The notes: generated by a model from the letters alone, not told the origin. A DNA stretch of 64,000 nt from CAIXDN01 sp964482085 (GCA_964482085.1 CAYZVS010000003.1:1-64000); one strand, 5' to 3'. Shown: positions 17,426 to 26,204, counted from the first letter of the stretch. Numbers and translations are program-made.

Positions 17426-18559
17426 TTATTCGAACAGCATTTTTCCTGCAGCTTGGTCTACAAGGCCTCGACGGCGGACGGCAACGGATTCTGCTAATCC
17501 GACGCAAAGGAAGACAACAAGCATGTATGAGGCGGCGGCTGATAGGAACGGCATAGGAATACCCGTAATTGGCATTAGGCCTAGATTCATACCAGCGTTC
17601 ACCATGACGTGTATTAGAAATATAGCGCTGACTCCAGTAAGCATGAGCGCGGCAAAGTCGTCTTCCGATTCATAGCCGAGGCGTATGCATCGCACCAAGA
17701 TTATTCCAAAGAGAAAAAAGACAAAGGCGATTCCAGCGAATCCTAGTTCTTCTCCAACGACTGCAAAGATGAAGTCGGTAGCGGCGGCTGGGAGGAAGCG
17801 GAGGCGGGCTTGTGAGCCTTCTCCGATACCTTTACCGAGTAATCCGCCAGAACCGATGGCAATACGTGCCTGGATTGCGTTATAGCCTGCTCCGCGAGGA
17901 TCGCGTTCTGGATCGAGGAATGATTCGACACGGTCGCGTTGATAATCTTTTAGAGTGAAATTCCAAACAATTCCTCCGGTTGTCAGTAGAATGATTGGAA
18001 GAATGAGCCAGGCATGTCGTGGCAAGCCGGCAAACAGTGACATGACGCCCCAGATAAGAAAGAGAACCATTGCAGATCCAAAGTCTGGCTGCATGAGAAC
18101 GAGAGCGGCATAGCCGCAAGTCGCTACGAAGCTGATGCCAAAGGTGGACCAGGATAATCGGCCGCGTCCACGCCGTACAAAAAATGCCGCTAGATATATA
18201 GCCAGGGTTACTTTAACTATTTCCACTGGCTGGAAAGAAAGAGTACCCAAACGGAACCAGCCTTGCGTTGCATTGATACGTACACCAAAGAGCAGAACTC
18301 CCAAGAGTAACGCAGCTCCAACTAAGTAGAGCATGAGTCCGTAAGAACGTAGATGGCGGTAGTCGAGAAAAATCAGAACAGCAATAATCACGACTCCAAT
18401 CGCAAAGGTGACAAATTGTTTATGAAAAAGAAAAAGATCGGAAGGCTCTTGGGAAACGCCGATGCCGTAAATAGCAACCAAACCTACAGCGGCTAATGTA
18501 AAAGCGGCCGCGAGCAGCGTCCAGTCAAGACGTTCTAAGTACTCCCATAAACGGGCCAT
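17426..18559 (-). CDS. rodA: RodA-type SEDS peptidoglycan glycosyltransferase
   Basis: 377 residues with about ten membrane helices. SEDS motifs: QPDFGSAMVLF, the long loop GSGGLLGKGIGEGSQ, then LRFLPAAATDFIFAVVGEELGF and GIPMPFLSAAASYM. The GEGSQ-x-FLP-ATDFIF pattern and a single-gene context favour RodA (elongation) over FtsW. It polymerises lipid II with a class B PBP. Upstream 18565-18597 carries short ACTGTAAACTGT-like repeats; TACAGT ends 6 bases before the ATG and may be its -10. Confidence 0.92.
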   Translation of the reverse strand: MARLWEYLERLDWTLLAAAFTLAAVGLVAIYGIGVSQEPSDLFLFHKQFVTFAIGVVIIAVLIFLDYRHLRSYGLMLYLVGAALLLGVLLFGVRINATQGWFRLGTLSFQPVEIVKVTLAIYLAAFFVRRGRGRLSWSTFGISFVATCGYAALVLMQPDFGSAMVLFLIWGVMSLFAGLPRHAWLILPIILLTTGGIVWNFTLKDYQRDRVESFLDPERDPRGAGYNAIQARIAIGSGGLLGKGIGEGSQARLRFLPAAATDFIFAVVGEELGFAGIAFVFFLFGIILVRCIRLGYESEDDFAALMLTGVSAIFLIHVMVNAGMNLGLMPITGIPMPFLSAAASYMLVVFLCVGLAESVAVRRRGLVDQAAGKMLFE

Positions 18560-18600
18560 GCTCGAACTGTAAACTGTATGCCGTAAACTGTAAAAACTGC

Positions 18601-19479
18601 CTAGAATTGCCCTGCCGGAAGATACGTTTTTTTATCTAAGATATTCACGTTGGCACTGACCTCGGTTCTGGTTATGCCGCTTAGGTTATCAAACCAGTTG
18701 ATAGCGACGGGTTCAGTTGTTCCGGGTTTTACTTGAGCTTTTCCAATGGTTGTAACGCCAGCCGGGGTTGTACCTCGATACAAGATAACGGTGAGATCCA
18801 CATTCCAGAAACCATAGGGACTTGGATTATTGAGCGTGAATGTGGTTTGACCGACAACTTGCGTTCCCACGGTTAGATCGCGCTTATAGGCAAGGTCATC
18901 AAAAGAGAATTGAAGACGATTTGCGGCATAAGACGTGTAGTCACGATCAACCGCGGAAGGATCGACGCGGTGCCAACGGATATTGTCGACAACGAGCTGT
19001 GCATTTTTAGAAGCGGTATTAAGCGTTGCGCCGAGTTCGGTTAGGTAACGTTGGCTTTTGGGGAGGATGAATGCTTGGCGAGTTTCTGTCATTTCATCTC
19101 CGATGCGGAAGCGATAATCAAACTCAGCCCACCAGGTCGGGTTTGCATTGGAAAGTTGTACGAGAAAATCGTTTCTATCGCCCGTGGTGTCAAACACACT
19201 GACATCACTTGGGACGATTGGTTGGGGCACCGTCGCTTGAAGTCCGGAGACGGCGAGCTGATTTTCTGCGATCAAACGAGGGATGCGTGCTTCACGAGGA
19301 TAAGAAATGATGTACGCATCGAGCAAGGTCCAAATAACGAATAACCAGAAAAATATATTCAGGACAATCAAGGTCCAGCGGATGATAGACGAGACGCGTG
19401 CGCGGTTACGAACCCACCAGGATGCGAGTTGCAGCTCCTGCTCAGTCATTCCGGAGCCGATGATGTGTTCATTGGGCAT
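18601..19479 (-). CDS. Conserved hypothetical, single-pass membrane protein
   Basis: 292 residues. A cytosolic N-terminus of about 33 residues is followed by one membrane helix (IIRWTLIVLNIFFWLFVIW) and an extracytoplasmic region rich in beta-type sequence (NDFLVQLSNANPTWWAEFDYRF, NRLQFSFDDLAYKRD, VDLTVILYRG). I recognise no family; two Ig-like folds are a guess. It sits upstream of rodA on the same strand, 41 bases away, so it may be a wall-synthesis accessory (inference). Minus-strand TAAAAT preceded by TGC ends 6 bases before its ATG. Confidence 0.6.
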   Translation of the reverse strand: MPNEHIIGSGMTEQELQLASWWVRNRARVSSIIRWTLIVLNIFFWLFVIWTLLDAYIISYPREARIPRLIAENQLAVSGLQATVPQPIVPSDVSVFDTTGDRNDFLVQLSNANPTWWAEFDYRFRIGDEMTETRQAFILPKSQRYLTELGATLNTASKNAQLVVDNIRWHRVDPSAVDRDYTSYAANRLQFSFDDLAYKRDLTVGTQVVGQTTFTLNNPSPYGFWNVDLTVILYRGTTPAGVTTIGKAQVKPGTTEPVAINWFDNLSGITRTEVSANVNILDKKTYLPAGQF

Positions 19480-19485
19480 GGGGGT

Positions 19486-19491
19486 ATTTTA
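19486..19491 (-). promoter_or_regulatory. Extended -10 of leaderless hypothetical gene
   Basis: TGC then TAAAAT on the minus strand, 6 bases before the ATG ending at 19479. Confidence 0.5.
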
Positions 19492-19562
19492 GCACCCTTC
19501 TTAAGGCTTGACGAAATGGCTGGATGTAGCCATGTTTTCATGGTATTCTCTTGTGGACTTTT

Positions 19563-21602
19563 ATGGCTAAATCCGACGACAAAAAGAAGATTTCTAATGC
19601 CTACGGCGCGGAGCAGATTTCCGTTCTTGAGGGTTTGGATCCAGTGCGTAAGCGACCTGGAATGTATATCGGTTCTACTGGACCTGATGGTTTATTTCAT
19701 CTTCTTCGTGAAATTGCCGATAACTCATTCGATGAGGCAATGGCCGGACATGCAGATGAAATCATCGTCACGCTTTTACCGAATGATCGCGTATCCGTGT
19801 TCGATAATGGTCGTGGCATCCCGGTTGATAAGCATCCAAAAACAAAAGTCTCTGCCTTGGAAACGGTCATGACCGTACTCCATGCCGGTGGTAAATTTGG
19901 AGGCGATGATTCTGGCTATAAAATTTCTGGTGGTTTACACGGTGTCGGTGCATCTGTCGTTAATGCTCTTTCAGAACATTTGGAAGTGATCGTTGAACGT
20001 GATGGCGGCATGTATAAGCAAGAGTACTCTCGCGGAAAGCCTAAGGGCGAGGTGAAAAAAATTGGGACGAGCAAAAATCATGGTACGACGATTACGTTTA
20101 AACCTGATTTGGAGATTTTTAAAGAAGGAACTCGTTTTGATTATCAACGAGTGGTCGATCATTATCGACAGCAATGTTATTTGACCAAAGGGATTAAATT
20201 GGTTGCGATCGATGAGCGTGAAAAAGACCAACATGATGCGTATGCCTTTTATTTTGAAGGTGGCGTCGCTTCGTATGTGCGTCACTTGAACCACAAGAAA
20301 CAACCAAAGCACGAGAATATTTTCTTTGTCGAGAAGCAGATTGATAAAGCTGAGATTTCCATCGGCTTACAGTATACGGATGATTACGTGGAAACTCTGT
20401 ACGCTTTTACGAACAATATTATTAACCCGGAAGGCGGAACGCATGTACAGGGTTTTCGTGCAGCTGTTACGCGTGTCTTGAATGGATATGCACGTAACAA
20501 GGGTTACCTGAAGGAGAAGGATGATAATTTGTCCGGTGAAGATGTGCGTGAAGGTATGACGGCGGTTATTTCTGTCCGTTACCCGGAACCACAATTTGAA
20601 GGGCAGACAAAAGGAAAGCTCGGTACACCGGAAGTACGCGGCGCAACGGAATCCGTGATGGGTGACGCATTTGCAACGTTTTTAGAGGAGCATCCAAAGG
20701 ATGCGGAGGCGATTCTCGGTAAGTGTGTTTTGGCACAACGTGCTCGTGCGGCTGCACGTGCTGCTCGTGACACGGTGCTACGTAAAGGAGCACTTGAAGG
20801 AATGACATTGCCGGGCAAGCTCGCTGACTGTTCTAATCGCGATCCGCATTTGTGCGAGCTCTTCATCGTTGAGGGAGACTCTGCCGGTGGATCTGCCAAG
20901 ATGGGACGCAATCGCGATATTCAGGCAATTCTTCCATTGCGTGGAAAGATTTTGAATGTGGAGCGAGCGCGACTCGACCGTATGCTCTCGAGTGAGCAGA
21001 TTAAAAATCTTGTGATCGCTCTTGGTACCAATATCGGAGAGATGTTTGAGATTGAGAAGCTTCGATATCACAAGGTCGTGATCATGACGGATGCTGACGT
21101 TGATGGCGCACATATCCGAACACTTTTGTTGACATTGTTTTATCGATACTTCCCGCAACTCATCACAAAGGGTCATATCTATATTGCTCAGCCACCGCTA
21201 TTCCGTGTCGCTAAGGGAAAAAATATTAAATATGCGTATAGCGAGCTTGAGCGCGATAAGCTGATTACTGAATTTGAAAAACTCAAGGAAGAAAAAGAAA
21301 AGGCCAAAAAAGGAAAGGTTGAAGAGGAGGTTGTTGAAGAGGAGGAGGTAGATGGAGAAGAGGAGCTTGTGAAGACGTCCAGCGGTGTCGCCATCCAGCG
21401 TTACAAGGGTTTGGGTGAAATGAACCCGGATCAGCTTTGGGATACGACGATGGATCCAGATGCGCGTTTGATGAAACTTGTTACGGTTGATGATGCGGAA
21501 AAAGCCAATGAGGTGTTTGACGTCTTAATGGGTTCTGAAGTTGCTCCGCGTAAAAAGTTCATCCAGACAAATGCAAAGAACGTAAAGAACTTGGACGTGT
21601 AG
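19563..21602 (+). CDS. gyrB: DNA gyrase subunit B
   Basis: 679 residues. GHKL ATPase (EIADNSFDEAMAG, VFDNGRGIPVDKHP, GGLHGVGASVVNALS), transducer domain, Toprim (FIVEGDSAGGSAKMGR, PLRGKILNVE, MTDADVDGAHIRTLLL) and the C-terminal QRYKGLGEMNPDQLWDTTM. It supercoils DNA with GyrA, which is not in the window. Between Toprim and QRYKGLG there is an extra, highly charged Lys/Glu segment at about residues 568-605, absent from typical bacterial GyrB. ATG 19563 was chosen over the TTG at 19551. TATTCT preceded by TGG lies 13 bases upstream. Confidence 0.95.
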   Translation: MAKSDDKKKISNAYGAEQISVLEGLDPVRKRPGMYIGSTGPDGLFHLLREIADNSFDEAMAGHADEIIVTLLPNDRVSVFDNGRGIPVDKHPKTKVSALETVMTVLHAGGKFGGDDSGYKISGGLHGVGASVVNALSEHLEVIVERDGGMYKQEYSRGKPKGEVKKIGTSKNHGTTITFKPDLEIFKEGTRFDYQRVVDHYRQQCYLTKGIKLVAIDEREKDQHDAYAFYFEGGVASYVRHLNHKKQPKHENIFFVEKQIDKAEISIGLQYTDDYVETLYAFTNNIINPEGGTHVQGFRAAVTRVLNGYARNKGYLKEKDDNLSGEDVREGMTAVISVRYPEPQFEGQTKGKLGTPEVRGATESVMGDAFATFLEEHPKDAEAILGKCVLAQRARAAARAARDTVLRKGALEGMTLPGKLADCSNRDPHLCELFIVEGDSAGGSAKMGRNRDIQAILPLRGKILNVERARLDRMLSSEQIKNLVIALGTNIGEMFEIEKLRYHKVVIMTDADVDGAHIRTLLLTLFYRYFPQLITKGHIYIAQPPLFRVAKGKNIKYAYSELERDKLITEFEKLKEEKEKAKKGKVEEEVVEEEEVDGEEELVKTSSGVAIQRYKGLGEMNPDQLWDTTMDPDARLMKLVTVDDAEKANEVFDVLMGSEVAPRKKFIQTNAKNVKNLDV

Positions 21603-21616
21603 GGCAGGGAAATGAG

Positions 21617-22009
21617 TTGGGGATTGATAGTGGGTATCGGACTTTGTATGCGCTGAAGCCTCTGCCATTTGCGCCGATTTACGGGTTTGGGGCTCTTCTC
21701 ATTCTTTTGATTGAACCAGTTGTCGGATTGTGGCCGATCTTGTTTCAGTGGTTGGCTTATGGGGCTTTGCTTGCGGTTCTCGAAGGTTTTTCCGGCGTGT
21801 TTTCTACGGAAGCATTTGGTAAACCGCTTTGGAAATATCATAAGAGTAAATCGTTTTCAGGCTATACGGATCTTTGGCATGCAGCTGTTTGGGGTTTGTT
21901 GGCGGTTTTGATGGTTCAGTTTCTGCATCCTTTTCTTCTTTCGTTATTGCCATGGCTGTCCACAGCTCGTTTGTCGATGGACGCGTTTCAGGCTATAAAG
22001 GATGTATGA
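21617..22009 (+). CDS. PF06541-like membrane protein (putative ABC-transporter type IV family)
   Basis: About 130 residues, three to four hydrophobic segments. APIYGFGALLILLIEP, then LEGFSGVFSTEAFGKPLWKY and WHAAVWGLLAVL, match the pattern of the PF06541 membrane family of unknown function. The first helix of that family seems short or missing, and the frame stays open back into the gyrB end, so the start is uncertain (TTG 21617 is the minimum). The stop overlaps the next ATG. Confidence 0.6.
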   Translation: MGIDSGYRTLYALKPLPFAPIYGFGALLILLIEPVVGLWPILFQWLAYGALLAVLEGFSGVFSTEAFGKPLWKYHKSKSFSGYTDLWHAAVWGLLAVLMVQFLHPFLLSLLPWLSTARLSMDAFQAIKDV

Positions 22010-22335
22010 GTCTCCGTCAATCACGTTTGATCGTTGAGTGTCCACATTGCCAGGCAACGTATACCGATTCAACGGTTACACTTGTTCGGGAAGATGGGGA
22101 TCGACGTTTATTCCATTGCGCCTGCCCACAGTGCAAGCGGTCGATGATTGCTCTGATTCGGGATCATGAAGGTTGGATAAGCACGATGGGCTTACTTACG
22201 GATTTGGATGCTGCTGATGCTGTCCGACTGGCTAGTCAAGCTCCCGTGGGTGCTGACGAGTGTATTCGGGCATATCAATATATTAGTCAACAGAGCCAAA
22301 ATCTCTGTCAGGAGCTGTTAAAGCTGGGCTCTTGA
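22006..22335 (+). CDS. Small zinc-ribbon protein
   Basis: 109 residues with two Cys pairs, CPHC (residues 11-14) and CACPQC (about 36-41), spaced as in a zinc ribbon, then an alpha-helical C-terminus. ATG 22006 forms an ATGA overlap with the upstream membrane gene. Function unknown; nucleic-acid or protein binding is possible but not shown by sequence. Confidence 0.65.
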   Translation: MSLRQSRLIVECPHCQATYTDSTVTLVREDGDRRLFHCACPQCKRSMIALIRDHEGWISTMGLLTDLDAADAVRLASQAPVGADECIRAYQYISQQSQNLCQELLKLGS

Positions 22336-22360
22336 CGAGATGCGGTCTTTTCCGTAAGAT
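22332..22360 (+). promoter_or_regulatory. Promoter of rplY
   Basis: TTGACG (22332-22337), 17-base spacer, TAAGAT (22355-22360). The start would be near 22367, giving a leader of about 12 bases with no Shine-Dalgarno. The -35 box overlaps the end of the upstream gene. Confidence 0.7.
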
Positions 22361-22378
22361 TCAGGCACTTTTTTGATT

Positions 22379-23068
22379 ATGATCTACGCATTATCCGCCA
22401 AGGCCCGTACCAGCATGGGCAAGCGCTCTAAGGATGAACTCGCCGTTATGCGCGTTCCAGCGATTATGTACGGTTCTGGTCTAACAAACCAGCCTGTTTC
22501 TGTTCCTCGCTCGGAATTTCTGAAGGTGTTCAAGCAGGCAGGCTATTCCAGTCTTGTGGATATTTCTATCGGTGAAGCCTCCGCTGTAAAGGCTGTCATT
22601 AAAGAGGTGCAAGTTCACCCACTTTCTATGGAGCCGATACACATCGATTTCCATCAGGTTCGTATGGACCAGGAAATGGAAGCAAATATTCCGCTTAAGT
22701 TTATTGGTGAGTCTAATGCGGTGAAAGCGGATTCCGGTACACTGATCAAGTCGCTTGATGAAGTTGAGGTTCGCTGTCTCCCAGCCAACCTTCCGCATGA
22801 ACTCGAAGTCGACCTTTCCAAGCTTGCCACCTTTGAGGATTCGATCACGGTTGCCGATATCAAACTTCCGCCGGGCGTTGAGATTACCAACGATTTGGAC
22901 ATGACTATCGCAACGGTTTCTCGTCCGCTTACGGAAGATGAGCTTAAGAAGCTTGAAGAGAATCAGGTTGGCGACGTCACTGCCGTCAAGACTGAAGCCG
23001 AGGAAAAGAAAGCCGCTGAAGATGCAAAGACGGCCGCGGAAGCAGCCATCGACGCGGATAAGAAATAA
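22379..23068 (+). CDS. rplY: Ribosomal protein bL25 (CTC/TL5 form)
   Basis: 229 residues. The N-terminal 5S-rRNA-binding domain begins YALSAKARTSMGKRSKDE and continues with VPAIMYGSGL and VLIKEVQVHP-type strands. The TL5-like beta domain follows (IPLKFIGESNAVK, LPHELEVDLS, LPPGVEITND), then an Ala/Lys/Glu-rich tail. It binds 5S rRNA in the large subunit. ATG 22379 gives the usual MIYALSA start; the upstream TTG is unlikely. Confidence 0.93.
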   Translation: MIYALSAKARTSMGKRSKDELAVMRVPAIMYGSGLTNQPVSVPRSEFLKVFKQAGYSSLVDISIGEASAVKAVIKEVQVHPLSMEPIHIDFHQVRMDQEMEANIPLKFIGESNAVKADSGTLIKSLDEVEVRCLPANLPHELEVDLSKLATFEDSITVADIKLPPGVEITNDLDMTIATVSRPLTEDELKKLEENQVGDVTAVKTEAEEKKAAEDAKTAAEAAIDADKK

Positions 23069-23076
23069 CATTCCAC

Positions 23077-24150
23077 ATGAATCCCGAGATTCTCCTCGGA
23101 TACGCAAAACGGTTTCGCTGGCAGATCGCCATCGGAACCGTTTTGATTGTAGGGTTGTGTTTACTTGTACTGGGTTTGGTGCTGTCAGGTGTAACACGCA
23201 GTCGTCATGACCAAGATAATGATGTGGGTTTCCAGGTTCCGACATCCACGCTGGCTTTGGTAGATCGCCGTCTTGATGGCGTGTTGGTTGATCCGGAGAT
23301 TGCATCACTCGCTCCGCGAGCGGTTATGATCGAGAATCATCCGGATGCGCGTCCTGTTTCCGGTTTATCAAAAGCTTCGATTGTGATTGAAGCGCCAGTG
23401 GAAGGCGGTATTACGCGTTACATGGCGTTCTTTCCGGCGTCGAGTACTATCGAACAAGCAGGACCGGTACGCAGTGCACGCCCGTATTATGTGGATTGGG
23501 CTGATGGTTGGAATGCGGCGTATTTCCATGTAGGCGGAAGTCCCGAAGCCTTGGAAAAGATCTCGGCTTTGCAGGATTTTCTTGATGTAAATGAATTTGC
23601 CCACGGATCGACATTTTGGCGCGACACGAATCGTTCTGCGCCGCACAATGTTTATACAAAGCAATCATTGATGGATGCGATTGTAACCAAGAAAGGTGCT
23701 GCGAGCTCTACGATGCCACTTGCTTGGCATTTTCAGGATATGGCCAGCTCGACGGATCGTGGTGATACGGATTTGATTCGTATTCCGTACGGAGGAAGTT
23801 TTAATGTACGATGGAATTTTGACAAAGAACGCGGTGTCTATGTACGTAGTCTTGCCGGTGCGGTGCAAAAAGAACGTGATGGCTCAACGATCGAGTCAGA
23901 TAACGTGATTGTGATTAAAACCGAACAGCAGGTTTTGGATTCTTATGGACGATTAAAAGTCCGCACGACTGGTAGCGGAGAAGCGATTGGGTATCGTGAT
24001 GGAAAGCGTTTTATCTTACGATGGCGTCGTTCCATTGGTGAGCCAATGCGATTTGAATCGACGGATGGATCGGAATTCATCTTTAATCGTGGACAAACCT
24101 GGATTGAAGTTACAACCGACGATGTTATTTTTGCCGGAGTTGGTAGCTAG
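23077..24150 (+). CDS. DUF3048 (YerB-like) membrane-anchored protein
   Basis: 357 residues. One membrane helix (residues 12-38) is followed by an extracytoplasmic DUF3048 domain: RAVMIENHPDARPVSGLSKA, EAPVEGGITRYMAFF, AGPVRSARPYYVDWA, GGSPEALE. The family is widespread but its function is not established. It starts 8 bases after rplY and overlaps the convergent prmC by 4 bases. Confidence 0.85.
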   Translation: MNPEILLGYAKRFRWQIAIGTVLIVGLCLLVLGLVLSGVTRSRHDQDNDVGFQVPTSTLALVDRRLDGVLVDPEIASLAPRAVMIENHPDARPVSGLSKASIVIEAPVEGGITRYMAFFPASSTIEQAGPVRSARPYYVDWADGWNAAYFHVGGSPEALEKISALQDFLDVNEFAHGSTFWRDTNRSAPHNVYTKQSLMDAIVTKKGAASSTMPLAWHFQDMASSTDRGDTDLIRIPYGGSFNVRWNFDKERGVYVRSLAGAVQKERDGSTIESDNVIVIKTEQQVLDSYGRLKVRTTGSGEAIGYRDGKRFILRWRRSIGEPMRFESTDGSEFIFNRGQTWIEVTTDDVIFAGVGS

Positions 24151-25013
24151 TGATTAGCGATTTCAAGAATACGATCGCGGCCACAGCGATCTTGGTGAAT
24201 ACGGATTGTGGCATCGGGGAAAACGCTTTGAGCAAAGTCTCGAAGCGTTTTTGTTTGAGGTGGATCGATTTCTAATAGAATCGTATCTGGTTTGAGCGGT
24301 TTGCATTGCTCGATCAATTTTTGGTTTAGTGACAAACCGGCATCTTTTGCAAACAGTGCGCTGCTTGGCTCATAACCGACAACACTTTTTGGCATGCTGC
24401 GTTTGTCGGAGAGGGGGAGATAGGGGAGATTTGCGAGAACGATGAGTGGAGATTTCTTATCGATGTTTGAAAGGAGGAGTTTATGGAGAAGCTCTCCTTT
24501 GAAAAATCGGACATCTGTATCGAGTTTTTCTGCGTTCTTTTTTGCCACGATCAATGCCGATGAAGACGTGTCGCTCGCGAGTACTGTCGCTTTTGAACAT
24601 TCGAGTGCCATTGTGATGCTTATCGCGCCAGAGCCTGTTCCAATATCAAGAATCGTTGGGTGTTCAAGTGTTCTTGCACGACGTAGGGCGATTTCTACCA
24701 AGTCTTCCGTTTCTGGACGGGGGATGAGGACGCGTTTATCGACAAAGAAGTCGCGACCAAAGAATGGCGCGGAACCGACAATGTATGCGAGGGGTTCTTC
24801 TTGCAAACGTCGCTTGAGTAGGCGGTTGAGTTTCCAGAGTTGCCGGTATGTTGGCACTTCATTCGCATGGGCAAAGAGCCAAGCGCGGTCTTTATTTAAT
24901 GCATATGAAGCAATCCAGAGGACATCTTGATGAGCCAGCTCTTTATCCTGAAGCACGCGTGCAAGGCTTCGTTCTGAGCTGTTGAGCCAGGTTGAAATGG
25001 TCATGGTGGACAT
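24147..25013 (-). CDS. prmC: PrmC/HemK release-factor glutamine methyltransferase
   Basis: 288 residues. The N-terminal helical domain (LAHQDVLWIASYALN, LKRRLQEEPLAYIVG) is followed by a SAM-binding Rossmann domain with IPRPETEDLVE and DIGTGSGAISITMAL. The substrate-glutamine motif, usually NPPY, reads NLPY here (ANLPYLP). It methylates the GGQ glutamine of release factors RF1/RF2. ATG 25013 has a TAGAAT -10 element 8 bases upstream; ATG 25004 is an alternative. It is divergent from tRNA-Val. Confidence 0.92.
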   Translation of the reverse strand: MSTMTISTWLNSSERSLARVLQDKELAHQDVLWIASYALNKDRAWLFAHANEVPTYRQLWKLNRLLKRRLQEEPLAYIVGSAPFFGRDFFVDKRVLIPRPETEDLVEIALRRARTLEHPTILDIGTGSGAISITMALECSKATVLASDTSSSALIVAKKNAEKLDTDVRFFKGELLHKLLLSNIDKKSPLIVLANLPYLPLSDKRSMPKSVVGYEPSSALFAKDAGLSLNQKLIEQCKPLKPDTILLEIDPPQTKTLRDFAQSVFPDATIRIHQDRCGRDRILEIANH

Positions 25014-25014
25014 C

Positions 25015-25043
25015 TTGCCAAATTCTACTCGATTCCGTATTAT
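25015..25043 (+). promoter_or_regulatory. tRNA-Val promoter
   Basis: TTGCCA (25015-25020), 17-base spacer, TATTAT (25038-25043). The prmC minus-strand -10 (TAGAAT, 25022-25027) lies within its spacer, so the two promoters overlap. Confidence 0.8.
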
Positions 25044-25057
25044 TCCGCTACGTTTGC

Positions 25058-25134
25058 GGACGTTTAGCTCAGCTGGTTAGAGCGTTCGATTCACATTCGA
25101 AAGGTCGCTGGTTCGATCCCAGCAACGTCCACCA
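25058..25134 (+). tRNA. tRNA-Val (anticodon CAC)
   Basis: 77 bases: acceptor GGACGTT/AACGTCC, D arm GCTCAGCTGGTTAGAGC, anticodon stem TTCGA/TCGAA around TTCACAT (CAC, reading GTG), T arm CTGGTTCGATCCCAG, CCA encoded. Confidence 0.94.
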
Positions 25135-25142
25135 TCGATGCT

Positions 25143-25166
25143 CCCCGCTAAAAGCGGGGTTCGTTG
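25143..25166 (+). terminator. Short terminator after tRNA-Val
   Basis: CCCCGC (25143-25148), TAAAA loop, GCGGGG (25154-25159), then TTCGTT. The T tract is weak. The M29 gene -10 starts within it. Confidence 0.6.
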
Positions 25167-25172
25167 TATCAT
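25167..25172 (+). promoter_or_regulatory. -10 of leaderless M29 peptidase gene
   Basis: TATCAT ending 6 bases before ATG 25179, with no Shine-Dalgarno. Confidence 0.5.
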
Positions 25173-25178
25173 AGATCT

Positions 25179-26195
25179 ATGTCTAATCTTGTCTCCATTG
25201 CTGCCGGCCATATCCGCGATATTTTGGCTGGAGCCATCAAACGCACTCCTGAAGAGCGCGTGATTGTCATTCATGATCGTGAATCTAAATTAGCCAGTAT
25301 CATGACTGATGCATATCGTGAAGCGATACCGGATGGACAATTCATTAATTTTGCTGAAACAAATGCAGCTGCAATTTTAAGCTTGATCGATTCGCTTGCT
25401 TCAGGAGATCTTGTTATTTTAGTTCAGTCCGCTAACTTTCGACTGAATGAATTTCGTCTTCGTATCGAGCTTTTTAAGCGTAAGTTGAAGGCGATTGAGC
25501 ATGTGCACTTAAATCGCATGTCGGAAGACCAATATGCAACTTGGATCGATGCTCTGGCTTTTGATAAAGATTATTTACAGACAAAAGGTTTGGGATTAAA
25601 GGCTCTGCTCGATCAGGCAAAGACCGTAAAAATTATCGGCAAAGATACAGAACTTGTTTGGGAAGGTGGATTGGAGGAATGTAAATTGAATATCGGGGAT
25701 TATACGGGAATGGAAAACATCGGGGGCACATTTCCGATTGGCGAAGTATTTACGGAAGCGCGTGATTTATCAAAGGTGAATGGCACGTTTCGTATCTACG
25801 CATTTGCTGGCGATGATTTCATGGTTCGTTTTCATGAGCCGTTTCTGTGCCTCGTGAAAGACGGAATTTTGGAGGCGGGGGAAGACGCGCCAGAAGAATT
25901 TAAGAGCATCGTTGAGTTGATTCGTGCGGAAGAGCGTGTGCTTGTGCGTGAGCTTGGCGTTGGTCTCAATCGAGCTATCTCACGTGAGACGCCTGTGAAC
26001 GACATTACCGCCTTTGAGCGTGTGCTCGGGTTGCATATGTCGCTTGGTGAGAAGCATGGGGTCTATAAAAAACCAGGCCTGACTCCATCAAAAACACGTT
26101 ATCATGTGGATGTATTTCCGGCTTTTGAGCGCTTAGAAGTAGATGGCGTGGTTGTGTTTGATAATACGCTTGCCAATAACAAAATACTGGCGTAG
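25179..26195 (+). CDS. M29-like metallo-aminopeptidase
   Basis: 338 residues, cytosolic. Family motifs include NIGGTFPIGEVFTEA (first Glu ligand), RELGVGLNRAI (second Glu), the GEKHGVY segment with His and Tyr, and the final YHVDVF giving the His-x-Asp metal ligands. Together they match the AmpS/PepS two-metal aminopeptidase family, although the protein is shorter than the usual 400-410 residues, mostly in the N-terminal half. It should release N-terminal residues from peptides. Confidence 0.8.
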   Translation: MSNLVSIAAGHIRDILAGAIKRTPEERVIVIHDRESKLASIMTDAYREAIPDGQFINFAETNAAAILSLIDSLASGDLVILVQSANFRLNEFRLRIELFKRKLKAIEHVHLNRMSEDQYATWIDALAFDKDYLQTKGLGLKALLDQAKTVKIIGKDTELVWEGGLEECKLNIGDYTGMENIGGTFPIGEVFTEARDLSKVNGTFRIYAFAGDDFMVRFHEPFLCLVKDGILEAGEDAPEEFKSIVELIRAEERVLVRELGVGLNRAISRETPVNDITAFERVLGLHMSLGEKHGVYKKPGLTPSKTRYHVDVFPAFERLEVDGVVVFDNTLANNKILA

Positions 26196-26204
26196 GTTCC
26201 GGAT

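Noticed and set aside
18560..18600. Short ACTGTAAACTGT-like repeats upstream of rodA as a CRISPR or iteron array
   Set aside because: Only two or three imperfect copies, no regular spacers, and they fit within a normal promoter region.
22481..23308. 275-codon open frame on the minus strand over rplY and the DUF3048 gene start
   Set aside because: It mirrors two well-supported plus-strand genes, its product is basic with no domain, and it has no start signals. Judged a shadow.
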